Assembly: GCA_031841125.1 (NCBI GenBank)
Contig: CM063111.1
Coordinates: 36,468,955 to 36,532,954 of the forward strand
DNA length: 64,000 nt
Direction: 5' to 3'
DNA from: Acanthococcus lagerstroemiae
Taxonomy: Eukaryota > Arthropoda > Insecta > Hemiptera > Eriococcidae
Part shown: positions 44,681 to 56,060 of the stretch, in pieces
Layout of the letters: every line of letters starts with the position of its first letter
Numbering within the stretch: the stretch's first letter is position 1
Made by a program: the position numbers and the translations under genes
The notes under the pieces: model-generated
The model's input: the letters and a program-made list of their open reading frames with translations, nothing else
Databases searched by the model: none
Told to the model about the DNA's origin: nothing

Positions 44681-44909
44681 GAATTTCTGTAGATTCAAAC
44701 AGATTTTACCCTATTTCTTGTAAAAAATTGTTTTTCTTCGCTTCGCTCAGGCAAGTTTCTTATATTTTTTCTTTCACAGGAGAAGGGCGTGGGTAATACA
44801 ACCCCCTCTCCCATCGCAGTAGTATAGTGTGTTGGTGTGATGAAATCGTTTTCATGGTATTCGTTTCGTGTCTACATCTCTCTATTAAGGCGGCTATACA
44901 CTTAACGTA

Positions 44910-44929
44910 TTTCGTGACTTTTCACGAAA
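44910..44929. repeat. Perfect 8 bp stem hairpin
   Basis: TTTCGTGA-CTTT-TCACGAAA lies just beyond the 3' end of the BovB-like LINE (minus strand). It may be part of the 3' UTR or flank. Confidence 0.5.
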
Positions 44930-44959
44930 AATATGACGAAACGCGAACCAATCCCTATA

Positions 44960-47640
44960 CCTCCTCCTCCTTGGTTATCAGTCAATTCTGACCGTTCTGA
45001 CCCGCGAGTGCTCTCCACCGTTCCCGATTCTGTGCTAAGTCAACCGCTCTCGCCACGGATCCAAACGTGATTCGAATTCCATCCGTCCAGCGTGTGGGTG
45101 ACCGGTCTCTTCCTCGGTTTCCTGGTGTCTTCCCGAGCAATATTGTTTTCTCCAAATTTTCTCCGCTTCGCCTGGCAATGTGTCCAAAGAACTGATGAAT
45201 CCGTTGTTCACACAGTTTGTGCAGCTGTTCCGGTTCTTCCATTTCCTCCCATCTTGACAAGTTGGTTCTATGTTCCATCCACGACACCCGCATCATTCGT
45301 TGCCATAGCCACATTTCAAAAACGTCGATCCGCTGTCTATCCGCTTCTTTGATAGTCCATGTTTCTGTAGCGTACATAAATATCGGAAGTGTAAGCGTTT
45401 TTATAAGCTTCTTCCTCAGGGACCATTTCTTATCGCAGATGAAGTTTTTCAGTCTCATCATTGCGGAATTTCCAATAGCAATCCTTCTTCTTCTCGACGC
45501 CGAGGAGCCACCGTTAACATCAATCAGCGGCTTTAGGTATATAAACGACTCCATTTTTTCATATCCGGTCAGCAGGTTTGTCAGTTAGGGCATTCTCCGG
45601 ATCTACCTATTATCATAATTTTGGTTTTCGGAGCATTAATGAATAGTCCGTATCTCTCACTGATTGCCCTGACGCGCTCAATCAGCTCCATCATTTCCCT
45701 ACCGGATGTTGCCAGTAGAGTTGCATCGTCGGCGTATCTTAAGTTCAAGATTTTCCTACCACCTATTGAAATTCCGCCGTTCCAGTCTACCAGCGCTTCT
45801 TTCATAGTATTCTCGCTATGTATATTGAAGAACTGCGGTGACAATGTGTCTCCCTGCCTGACACCTCGTTCTGCCTTGAAAGATTTCCCCTCCTCCGGCT
45901 GCAATTCTTACGGTCATTTCACTGCTTCTGTACAGTGTCTTTACCAAGTTTGTCAGACGTGCAGGTACACTCATCTTCATTATCACATTAATTAGGGCTT
46001 TCCAGTTGACACAGTCGAATGCTTTTGCATAGTCAATGAAGCACATTACTGCAGGGACATTATATTCGCGGCATTTCTCTATGATAATTCGCATGTTCAG
46101 GATTTGTTTCCTTGTTCCGCGCCCAACAACGAATCCCGCCTGTTCCACGGGTATTTGATAATTGAGGAAGGCCTTCAGTCATTCGTTTATGATTCTCAGC
46201 AGTGCAAGGGCTGGAGCAGCCAGGCAGAGCCTCACATGATGAGTGAGTGAAGAGGAAAAGACAGCACGTCCGGCTGTGGGGGACCTGAATTCCAGGCGAG
46301 TGCTCTGGGAGCGCGGACCTCGGTCAGTAGGGAACCCCATGGTGGCCCTGGTAGGACGCGCGCACCGTTCCGGCATGGAGAAATGGGGGCTCGGGGCCCC
46401 AAAGCGTTCCCCTCGGCACTGATGCGATGCCCGAAAGGGTAGTTTCCGGTGTTTGGGGTGCGGTGTCATAGGGGCCACTTCGGCATGCTTGCATCGCCAT
46501 ACATCCCCCCACACCATTACCTTACTTGCATGTGAAATTATGGCTATTGTGCAGTGATTGGCACATATCCTAGTGTCCCCTTTCTTATATATGGGTATCA
46601 ATATTGACTTGACCCAATCATCTGGCCAGTCTCCTGTGTGCCACAGATGATTGCACATTTGCCATAGGACGATCTCTGCTTCTTTCCCTAGGGCCTTTAT
46701 CATTTCCGCCTCTGTACCGTCTCTATCTGGTGCCTTCCCGTTCTTTACTTGATTGCGGCTGTAACTTCCTCTATGATAATCTCGGGTTCTGTCTCTATTT
46801 CTCTCGAGATAGTGATCTTTGGAGCCCAGTTATCTGTGTTCTTTTCTTCCTCCCGGTATGGTTCCTCGCACACTCGCTTTGTCCCATACCACTGTGCCAT
46901 CCGCATTCCTGACCTCACATCTCTGCGGTTTGAAGTTTCAGGAGAGTTGGCTTATTTTTCTTATATAAGCTTTTTGTCTCCTCTATTTGCACTGTTCTGT
47001 ATTTCTTGGCATGTTTGGTCCATAAATTCGTCGCGATCCTCTCGACATGCCGTCTGTACTCTTCGATTTAGTTCTCTATAATCTTCTGCATTGTTTCTCA
47101 ATTTGACATCCCTCCGTAGCTCAATCAGGTGCAGAGTGCGCTCGATTATCCAGAGTTGATGCTTCTTCCTCATTTTTGGTCTCTGTGCTACTACTTCTCT
47201 TGTACTTTTCTGTATGGCCCTTTTTATCTGTTCCCATACCACTAGTGGGTCCATTTCTCTCCTTCCAGACATTGTGGTGACTATTTCGCTTCTTATCTTT
47301 TGGCGTTCCTCAGTGGTAACATAGATGCGTGTATTGGCGTTCGGCGTGTTTCTGCGTAGGCGTGTTCTAAATCCTGCGATGTGATCCCATATCTGCTCCC
47401 GGATAGGTCGGTCTTGAGTGTATGGATTGAGGATTTCCAGCGTTTTTGCTCCATGATATAATCTATCTGATTCCTGGTTTCTCCATTGGGTTCCTGCCAG
47501 GTGTACAGTCTTCTCTCATGCTGCTTGAACCGTGTGTTTGCCATGATCATATTTTGTTCAGCCGCAAATTGTAGCAGGTTCTCTCCACGTTCATTCCGAG
47601 TACCCAGCTCGCCGCAGCCGACCTATACTCTTCTCCCAAT
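44960..47640 (-). pseudogene. RTE/BovB-like LINE, 5'-truncated
   Basis: Minus strand from 47640: VGCGELGTRNERGENLLQFA, NTRFKQHERRLYTW, NQIDYIMEQKRW (end of the APE endonuclease), a linker, DDWVKSILIPIYKKGDTR, ISHASKV, EQAGFVVGRGTRKQILNMRI, MCFIDYAKAFDCVNW, LRYADDATLLA (catalytic YADD), TETWTIKEADRQRIDVFEMW, FGHIARRSGENLEKTIL and RERWRAL. The AKAFDCV, FGHxxRR and ExLEKTxLLG signatures are those of the RTE/BovB clade. Several frameshifts (near 45570, 45830 and 47350) and an inserted foreign LINE 3' end at 46203-46515 inactivate it. Confidence 0.9.
46203..46515 (+). mobile_element. R1-like LINE 3' end inserted in the BovB-like LINE
   Basis: tgcaagggctggagcagcc corresponds to the last codons (VQGLE...) of the ORF at 57810-59609. 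The stop (gatgagtgagtga) and the whole 3' UTR (gaggaaaagacagcacgtcc to catcccccc) follow. The host LINE frame, ISHASKV then LLRIINE, is split precisely here. No clear target duplication is seen. The copy shows that the dispersed GC-rich repeat and the LINE are one family. Confidence 0.9.
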
Positions 47641-48964
47641 ATCAGCTAATTCGTGTTTCGTGTTTTCATCTCATCCTGTTCACGAGAATCTGAAAATCGG
47701 CCCGAAAATACGCGAAAATGAAAAAATATTCAGTCTAGCTCCTCTCCCCAGTGTAAAAATGTTTTTTAGAAAGTCGTAATGAAACGAAAGTTTAAAAACC
47801 AAAACATCCTACCTTCGGGTTTTTCTTCGGCTCTCCTCTCCTTCGCAAATGTAGATAAGAGTGAATGAAAGGGACTTCCGAGATTTTGGGGGAAAAGTAA
47901 CTAATCCACAAAATTTGAAGAAAAAAAATCTAAAGACCGCATAATAATTATTGTCACGTAACGAAAGAGACCATTGTTTTCAAATATATGACCTTATATT
48001 GTACCTGTCGATACTCTTAAATTGAAGCTTCTTCCGCCTCCCCTGATGCCATAATTTTCGAGATTCCAACCACCTTTTTACTTTCATAGCATTTGTCGTT
48101 AGATATGCTGCAGCTTTCTCACCTGGGTTCCCGAATTCATGTTAACAGTTATTTTCCCTCCCCCTAAACCATTCGGGCTCCACGAAGGAAAGGCTAATTC
48201 CGGCTACTCTAGTTTTCCTCAAGTTTCAAATTCTGTACAAGATTCTAAAGTAAATTTTTTGGACAGGATAGCCAACCAAGCTCTGAGACGCTGATTTCGG
48301 ATATCGCCTCAGATTTTTATCCGACCCCTTTCAGAGCACTGTCGTAATACGAATTCAGCTTCTCCGGCGAAAAATTGCACGAAGTATCGAAATAAGGGTG
48401 GTTTCGTGTCACTGATTTCGAATATCGCTTCCGATTTTTAATCTGGACCAAATTTAAGCTCCTGTACTTTTTTTCAGTTGAGAAATTTTTACGACGTTAT
48501 TTTCTATTAGCAACACTTTGAATAAATAAAACTGTATTTTTTACCCTATTCGGTAGCTTTAATTAGAAAGGGTGAATTCCGAGGCCACCGTTGCTTTTCC
48601 TACGCTTTTGCTACCTCATTGGTCGCACCGGGAGGAACAGGATCCAAAAATTACCTCGAAAATCGAGTGCCGTGACCTCAAAAACCTGTAAACCAATTTT
48701 GGAATATTATTCTTCCACCCCTCTGTCACGGTCGACATTAAGTCACACGGAAAAAAATCTGTGAAATCGTTAATTGACATCGCACCACGCTGCACCCCAT
48801 AGAGCGCGTTTTCATTTCCATCATTGAATTTTTACACCCCTTCTGCCACAGCTTCATAAGCACACGGTAGTTAGAAAAAAAGTTTGTGAAGTGATAGACG
48901 ATATTCACCGCTCACAATGTTCGAAAAAATTTGACCCCTTCCCCCTTGTATGTGTAATTTGTAT
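47641..48964. other. Gap with old degenerate repeats
   Basis: ctgatttcggatatcgc at 48291 recurs as ctgatttcgaatatcgc at 48412. From 48640 to 48940 two units share cacccctctg-cac and cgacattaagtcacacgg versus cttcataagcacacgg. No gene is recognised. Confidence 0.35.
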
Positions 48965-49050
48965 TTGAAGGGTCTGGAAAACTGGAAAAATTGGCCTGGA
49001 AGACCTGGAAAAGTCAGGGAAAATCATCGAACAAGAACGGATACCCTGCC
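48965..49050. repeat. Right-end fragment of the ggaaaagtcaggg MITE family
   Basis: ctggaaaactggaaaaattg, ctggaaaagtcagggaaaat and cggataccctg follow the order of the right end of the family; the left part is missing. Confidence 0.5.
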
Positions 49051-49204
49051 ATTATTTTTCCTTTTAGAATTTATGAGTTTCCAGAACGTTTGCGGGTCAG
49101 AACACATTTGATTCTCTACATCACACTGGTGTCGTCTGTACGTTTCCTTGATCATTTTACTCTTTTTTCTGAGGTCGTGAAATTTTTTTGTCGCAGTTCC
49201 GGAG

Positions 49205-49235
<31 letters not shown>

Positions 49236-50149
49236 TAGCGTCCTAGTGTTCTCCTTAGCCCTGATCGTTTTTCAGTATCCTATGTAAACCACGACGGATA
49301 TCTACGGGTATTGCCAGCCTTACTTTTCTTACGCGGGACAGTCTGCATGATGATGTATATTTTTCTCTGCAGAATGCAGATAAGAAGCAGCCTTATCAAA
49401 TGATTGAAACTGATGATTTAACAGTCATATATAACAAATGATTGAAATCTTTCTAAAATCTATCAAAAGTCACGATTTGAAAAACGAAAAATCATCTTTC
49501 TAGACATCATTAAAAATTATGATGAAAATTGTTTCTTGTATGATTTTTGTCATTTTATGATCGAAGGTATCTAAAAATTCTGGAAGAATACTATAACTCG
49601 CAAAATCGAAATGAAAAGCCAGTAGGTCGTGAGTACATCATTTTTACGCCAAAAATAAAATAATTGAAAGTCAGTTCATTTTAATGATTTTTTTCCGATT
49701 TTGCCCCTATCTAGTATCTACTCTCAAGTCGCCTGTTGATCAAACTTGCTGGACAATTTAATTTTTTCAGCTTTTTGAGGCTACAAATAATATTTTGTAC
49801 TTTCCCTTTTTTTGAAGTGGGGGTGGGGCTACAATGTCTCCTTGTTTACTCCCCCCCCCCGTTCCATCGCCACTACTAACGTTGATAAATGATGAGTTCA
49901 TGGGCTTCAACAAATAAGAGAAAAGAAAAATTTAACGGAATGGGGCATTTGCTTCGCAGAAACTGTACAGTGATTTTAGCATGGTATTTATGTATCTAGT
50001 TTCGTAAAATTCCTAACAGAAAAGGTTTTGAAATGCCGTCTCCATGTACCGGATTACGAGCTCGAACGTAGAGCAAAATTTTTCTGTAGTCTCGAATCGG
50101 AAACTCCGCGAGTTGGAACCGAAAAAATATAATTCATGATGGAAAAACC
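49051..50149. other. Gap without recognised gene
   Basis: It has a 27 bp T-run at 49204-49231 and AT-rich degenerate sequence; nothing is assigned. Confidence 0.3.
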
Positions 50150-50960
50150 TGTTAGTCTGATTTGGCAACGCCGCGTGCACCGTGAATGCGAGCCGAAAGA
50201 ACTTCGAGTACTGCCGCCTAGCCGCCTGCCGGCGTGTCGGTCGGATTGGAATAGTTGAACGGTGCGAGGGCGGGCGAGGAAACGAAAATACGCAGCGGTT
50301 GAGGGAGAAAGAGGGTCGGATTATTTTGTGCTCGCTGGTTTCGTACTTCGTAGAAAACGAAACCTTTTAAAGCGACGCGAGTGAGACAGAAAGACTGCGC
50401 CGGCTAGAGAGCGCGTGAGGTAGACGACGCTGCTCTGTCGAGCCTGTCGGGGTGTTGCGACGTAGAGTAGGATGGAACGAAAAAGAAAAGTGACGAATAT
50501 GGTGGAGGAACGAGATAGATTGGAAATTAAAACGCAGGAAAAGAACGAGAGTGACTGAAACAGATGGTATGGTGCTGGACCGGAGGGCGGTGAGGGAATG
50601 CTTATCAAGTAGGGCCTGGAAAGACGGAGTGAGCTGTCTATATGGCGTAGAACGGATACGAACGAGATAGCATGGTTGTTTTCAAGTGAAATACGCTGAC
50701 GCCGCGGGGCTCTACGTGTGTTTACCGGCAGTAAACGAATGGACGGGGTAGGGTGTGTGGCAAGGTGTGAGGGGATGGAAAAGTGCGCAAGTTGAAGTCG
50801 GGCATGCAGAAACGTGCATGAAACACACGCCCATGTATTACGTCTTTTCGCGGTGCAGTTCGGTTTGCATGCACGAAGGGGGGACCCGGGGTGGCCTTGG
50901 TGCCAATTACAAGTCGAACTGGTATTTTCATGAATGAATGAAGCCATGCGTTGTACTTTC
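50150..50960 (+). promoter_or_regulatory. CpG-rich island, candidate promoter and leader
   Basis: This 800 bp block is clearly richer in G+C and CG than its surroundings (gccgcctagccgcctgccgg; gcgacgcgagtgagacag). It has no repeat similarity and holds a short upstream-type frame at about 50472-50558 (MERKRKVTNMVEERDRLEIK...). The minus strand has a 255-codon open frame (50321-51088), but its Arg/Ser/His/Pro-rich composition looks like a by-product of purine-rich plus-strand DNA. A host gene start on the plus strand is the most economical reading. Confidence 0.35.
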
Positions 50961-51696
50961 TGCGGTACGTGTTTTGCTTGTCGACGTAAATGTTGGTGTC
51001 TTGACAACTTGAACTGTGTGGTGGATGGTTGAATTGGCCAAATTGAGCTAATTTCTACTTGAGAAATGTTTATACATTCCTGTTTCAAAACTACATATGT
51101 ACAATTTATGTTGTCCAGCTAGTGAGTAGTTGAGGAATGCAGAAGTACATAGTTTTGCAAAATTCATACGAATTAATTTGCAGAATTTATGATAAAGGAG
51201 ATATGCCAATAGATTTCTAGAAAAGCAGGTTGGTTATGATCTCTGGAAACGTAAGATCAAGCAAATGTGAAGATTATCCGCACTATAAGTTCATTATCAC
51301 ACGCATTAAAGATTCTGGCTCGGATAATAAATAAGAGGATACAAAATTAAGTTATTCCCCGTTTATATATTTACTAGCTGATCTTACCGTCCTTCGGACG
51401 GTTGTATAATATTGCAAAATGTGAATTTTTATAATAAACAATAAATGAATTGCTGAGTGCTCCGAAAGAAATTTCTTAATAAAATGTATCAAAAGTTACA
51501 AAACATAAAAACAATTTTCAACAGATTATCTAGAAATACTGTGGTACCTAAGAAGAAACTTAATGGAAGACGATCAAAATACAACTTTTTATGTATGAAA
51601 CGAAATTATATGTAAATTCCCATATTGATAAAAACAGGCTTTTATACGATTTGATTATTCGCTTATATTTTGGAAAAACAGAAAGAAAATGAAGCA
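50961..51696. other. Gap with one GC hairpin
   Basis: CCGTCC-TTC-GGACGG at 51387-51401 is a perfect hairpin preceded by tactagctgatctta, a context also typical of TE ends in insects. No gene is seen. Confidence 0.35.
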
Positions 51697-52064
51697 TGAA
51701 ATTGATCTTTCATAAAACAATGTGTAAGCTTTGTAATCTTTGGAAATTAAATCGAATTACCCGTTCTTCTCTATCTCCAAAATGAGAAGTGATCGAATTA
51801 TCCTGTACATTTCACGTCCTCAGTAGGAGTACTGAGGGTCCTTTTGCTCATTGTTACGCCCTGTTTCAATAGTAATAAATTGAAATTGATCTTTCATAAA
51901 ACAATGTGTAAGCTTTGTAATCTTTGGAAATTAAATCGAATTACCCGTTCTTCTCTATCTCCAAAATGAGAAGTGATCGAATTATCCTGTACATTTCACG
52001 TCCTCAGTAGGAGTACTGAGGGTCCTTTTGCTCATTGTTACGCCCTGTTTCAATAGTAATAAAT
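51697..52064. repeat. Perfect 184 bp tandem duplication
   Basis: 51697-51880 and 51881-52064 appear identical. Each copy contains the hairpin CCTCAGTA-GGAG-TACTGAGG. Identity over 184 bp implies a very recent duplication, or an assembly artefact. Confidence 0.92.
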
Positions 52065-52204
52065 ATTACCTATCATAAGGAACTTATCGGTGTATCCCGA
52101 TAAGCATGATTGTACTCAGTAGTCTCTTGCTCCGCTTTGACTTAGTGGAATATAAACTCGAGATACATCTCTATAATTCTATTTTTATTTTCAATGAAAT
52201 ATTT

Positions 52205-52640
52205 CAGAATAGACCTCAGAGGATTAACCGGGCTTTACTGGGCAGTTAAAATCGGACGTTATAGGGTTGAGTGAAGTAAGGAGGGAAGGGGAAGAACTCT
52301 TACAAAGAAGGAATGGGAACTGGTTATATTATTTTGGAGATTCAAAAGGTGCGGGATTTTACGTAAAGCAAAAATGGACTCAAAAAATCAAAGAAATAAA
52401 GGGGATCGCTGAAAGAATTGCCATATTGAAAATAAAACTGAAGGGCAAATTGAATATCGCTTTAATACAAGTATATGCATATGCACCAACAAGCTTAGCA
52501 TCGGAGCAAGAAATAAAGGAATTTTACGCACAAGTTGAAAAAGTTTACAACAAAGAGAAGGAATACTACACAATTATGGCAGGGGATTGGAATGCGAAAG
52601 TAGGAAAATATATAATAAATAATCTTAATATTGGGAAATT
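52205..52640 (+). pseudogene. LINE-B endonuclease fragment
   Basis: The frame reads SEVRREGEELLQRRNGNWLY, YFGDSKGAGFYVKQKW, ERIAILKIKLKGKLNIALIQ, VYAYAPTSLASEQEI, FYAQVEKVYNKEKEYYTIMA and GDWNAKVGKY. These are the SEVR, VYAPT and GDWNAKVG motifs of an APE endonuclease. An AY insertion splits VYAPT. It is open for 170 codons but isolated from any RT, and the last 40 codons are not endonuclease. Confidence 0.85.
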
Positions 52641-53610
52641 TGCAATAAGTAAAACAAACGAGTGGTTATTTCTGCTGTGTCTGAATTACATACGTATTAT
52701 CACCGTCATTCTAGAAATTGGAAATAAATGCTGCATCTCCGGCTATTCTCATTCAAATGTTAACGCATGTACTTCACCATAGCGGATGTGGATTATCATT
52801 TTCCTCCTAAACAGATTACTATTTACTGACTACAGCAGTCGCGCTATCAGCTAGTTTTAACCTTGTCACTCTCTTATCGCGTATGGCAAACAGATACGAA
52901 CCCTTCAAGATCATCGCGGATTGACAACACCTTTGTTCCGAATTTTGAATAATTCCAACAGAATGAAGAATACAGAGAAGGTTGAGATAAAGAAGGGCAG
53001 TGGCCCTCTGAGTCTGTAACACTATAAAGGGATACTTTAACATTACTAACATTTACCGATTTGATTTTCAAGTCAAGCAATGATATGACGTTACCATTTG
53101 AAATTTACAAGAACATGAGGAGTCCAACTGACTACCGTACGTATGCACACTGACCAGTGATCACTAAATGTACATCAACTATTGCGATAAATTTTTGGAA
53201 ATTCATCATTAGGGATTGAATATGTAGACTAAATAGAGCAAATCCGGTCCCAGGTAAAATAGTGGATACCTCCCCCCTGTTGTGAAAGGAGAATGCGAAT
53301 GATGAACATGCACGAGCGAACCGAGCGAACAAATTAGTGCTTATTTATTCAATTTTTTTCCATGCTCTTTGGCCCGAGAGTTTAGGTTGAATTTTAGTAT
53401 GCTTGGGCCCAGAGGTGGAAGTATATCCAAAACAGAGTCTGGAATCCGAAACCACATCCGAAAATTTATTCTTGAATTCATATCAAGCAGGTACTCGGGA
53501 GGGTATTGGGGTAACTGCCTCTCCTAGAGAGACAATATTGAAATTGCTTCCAAAAGTAGGCAACTAGTAGAAAGTCGTGCAGGATCTGAAGCAGGACTAC
53601 GAGAGAAGGA
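52641..53610. other. Gap without recognised gene
   Basis: Mixed AT-rich sequence; short frames are featureless. Confidence 0.3.
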
Positions 53611-53710
53611 GTCCGGTTGGCCGAGTGGATAACGCGCTAGTCTCGGAATCCGGAGGTCCCCGCCGGTTTTTCGGCAAGAAGTGAAGAGGGCTAAGACAGC
53701 CCCAAACATC
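53611..53710 (+). mobile_element. tRNA-derived SINE lacking the B box
   Basis: The A box TGGCCGAGTGG is perfect (53618-53628) and the anticodon-arm-like part follows. The sequence jumps from ggaggtcc directly to ccgccggtttttcggc, so the B box present in the copy at 16961 is deleted. The body gaagagggctaagacagccc matches that copy. It could not be transcribed by pol III in this form. Confidence 0.78.
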
Positions 53711-54347
53711 TTACAATTAAAATTAAGAATAGATCCTGTTGCATTTGTAACTTGCAAGGGATAAACCAGTAAAGCGCCCTCGCATTCGTGTATGTATCAC
53801 CATTCATACACGCATAGTGTGCGTAAAAACGCGACGTGGACGAATTTCGCCGATATGTATTACAATAAATGGCTTATGTTATAATAATAAAAATAATAAC
53901 GTCCCATTTAATTTTTGATAACGAGTTTTCAAATTCATGTAATCTCTCTTCGCTCTGGCTAGGCCTTGACTGTTATAATATTTTTATTTCTTGCCCAGTT
54001 TTTATTTTATTTTTCTTACAGTTTTTTTTTTTTTTTTTTTTTATTATGTAAGGATTTGCTGTAGTCTATACTCTCTCCTCAGGGATGCTTTAATCAAAAT
54101 CTTTTAATTGATTAATCGGGCATCGCTATATTTTACCAGTCAACCCTTTTCGCTAGTCTTCGAAATATCAACTTGCATGGTAACTAAATATAGGTTTTAA
54201 ATTCCCCCCCCCTTCTCCGTAGATTGTTACCTGCGCAGTCGCTACCCATTTATGCGAAATAAATAAGAATTCGTTTGACGATGCCAGCGAAGAAGAATAG
54301 GCTAATGGTCTGGGGGAAAAGTAGAAATGAATAGGTGCCTTCTGATG
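53711..54347. other. Gap without recognised gene
   Basis: It contains a T-run near 54020-54042 and simple AT-rich sequence. Confidence 0.3.
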
Positions 54348-54360
54348 GTAATAAATTTAA

Positions 54361-54978
54361 TAGAGCACGGATTTCTTGGCATTTTTGAGGCTGAGTTTTG
54401 GCTGTTAAAATTCAAACATTGGCATTATTTGGCACGAAAAAAATCACAAAATCTTGAGCAAAAGTGGAAAATTGTGTATTTGAGCAATAGATAGTTTTTT
54501 TTCTTTTAATTCATTTATTTGGAGCAACGATTAAGGTCATATGCCCTTGAAAAATATTTGACGTCATAAAAATTAATATAAAAGAATAATGAACATGAAA
54601 ATCTATAAAAAGCCGGAATTATGTAAAATAATCAAGTGCCCCTCAAGATTATCCTCCTTGAAACTATGTCGACGATCTGTTAAGACCATTTTGAGGTCTG
54701 AAAATGTTCGCTCAGTGTCGACCGATGTTATAGGAGCGCAAACGTGTCATTTTTTCCCGTTCGTTTATGCATACAAGGATTTCTTTGTTGATATTGGTCT
54801 TATTTGGCATTATTTGGCATTTTGTCCGTTTCTGGCATTTATACCGGTTTTTGGCATTTTTGGCAAAAAAAATTTTTTTCCCTAGCCTCCCCATATCCTA
54901 AAACGTGCTTACCTTTCACTCCCAATCCTTCCGCCCTCATGCAAGTAATCTGACAAATGCCACGAAATCCGTGCTCTA
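54361..54978 (-). mobile_element. Second copy of the 613 bp hAT element
   Basis: tagagcacggatttcttggc at the left and cacgaaatccgtgctcta at the right are the same inverted ends as at 9058-9670, in opposite orientation. The minus strand at about 54595-54740 carries the same transposase C-terminal remnant. GTAATAAA follows the right end (54979-54986) and also lies at 54348-54355, separated from the left end by an extra tttaa, so the duplication is offset by five bases. Confidence 0.9.
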
Positions 54979-54986
54979 GTAATAAA

Positions 54987-55439
54987 CTTTTCCTTCTTAT
55001 CGTATACCGTCTGTAAAAAGATGAAACTAACTTGGACCTGGAAAAAAGTTGAGATACCTACTTCAAGAGGGTCCATGAAAGAAGGAACCTGGGAAAAAAA
55101 GAAGTGTGATGTATTTTTCAGTCGTTGATCCCATTTTAAGTTGATGTTACTTTATTGTAGAAAAGCGTACCATGGGTAACGTTAATCAGCACATTTCCTA
55201 TCATTCATACACTGGATTTTATCGTTATCTTCCTATCCTTTATTCACTTTATTTTGACATTTAATTCAATTTTCCCTCTAACTTCCTTCACCTACTTTAT
55301 TTTTTCACCCCCTGTTCCCATATTTATTGTATTTTGCTCATATCCACTGATGACCATCATTTTTGTTTTTATTCTTATTTTTTATCTTTATTTTATATTT
55401 GATTTTCAATTTTATGTACAACTTTTCCGACGTGCTTTT
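54987..55439. other. Gap without recognised gene
   Basis: AT-rich pyrimidine-biased sequence; the plus frame at 55254 (FILIFYLYF...) is low-complexity. Part may be LINE-A 3' remnant on the minus strand, but no motif is clear. Confidence 0.3.
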
Positions 55440-55650
55440 CATTAGTTCTTCTTTACTTCTTTGCGCTATTGCAATATCATCTGCAAACCCTATCATTGTA
55501 ACAGTAAGTCTCTCCTTGTATTTCCATATCTGATTTCCTTTTATTCATTTCTTGAATTACTTTTTTTTATAAATAGGTTAAACAATACTGGTAACAAACA
55601 GCAACCTTATCTCACCCTGCCACCCTTCTTTTCCACCTGTCATCCCCCAG
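55440..55650 (-). pseudogene. LINE-A RT fragment (FADD block)
   Basis: Minus strand reads IGFADDIAIAQRSKEEL and upstream KRVRQGDKVA-like sequence, matching the RT palm. Stops and frameshifts are frequent. Confidence 0.7.
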
Positions 55651-55754
55651 CCTCATAATGTATACCCACATATTATAAATATTATTAATAATGAACTAAA
55701 TCTATGATGAATTGATAATAATAAGAAACAAAATCTTCTTATCAATATATTACT

Positions 55755-56060
55755 TTAAATAATTAAAATTCTTAAATCCTCCATGCCTCCATTCCATTCT
55801 CCTTACCACCCTACCAATATCCTCTAAACGGGTCTCTGATCTAACACTATCATTTTTGTGTTTGTCTTTTTTCCTCACTCCTAGGATGTCCTTTCCATCG
55901 CTCTCTGGGTCGTCTGAAGCTTTTTTTATGTTTGCCTTTGTGAGTGCCCAAGTTTGGGCTTCATAGGTCAACACTGGCTGTATGTAGCTCCCCCACACCT
56001 CTGCCTTGGTTGAAACCGAGAAACGACTGTTGAAAATCCGTTTCAGTTTCCAGTAGTGAA
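55755..56060 (-). pseudogene. LINE C-terminal fragment
   Basis: A minus frame gives FNSRFSVSTKAEVWGSYIQP, VLTYEAQTWALTKANIKKA, ILGVRKKDKHKNDSVRSET and RVVRRMEWRHGG. The order TYxAQTWALTK, M/ILGV, R-x-x-W is the RT C-terminal domain of LINE-B-type elements. It is isolated. Confidence 0.75.

Noticed and set aside
45092..45995. Plus-strand frames of 86-124 codons
   Set aside because: They are antisense to the BovB-like RT and C-terminal domain.
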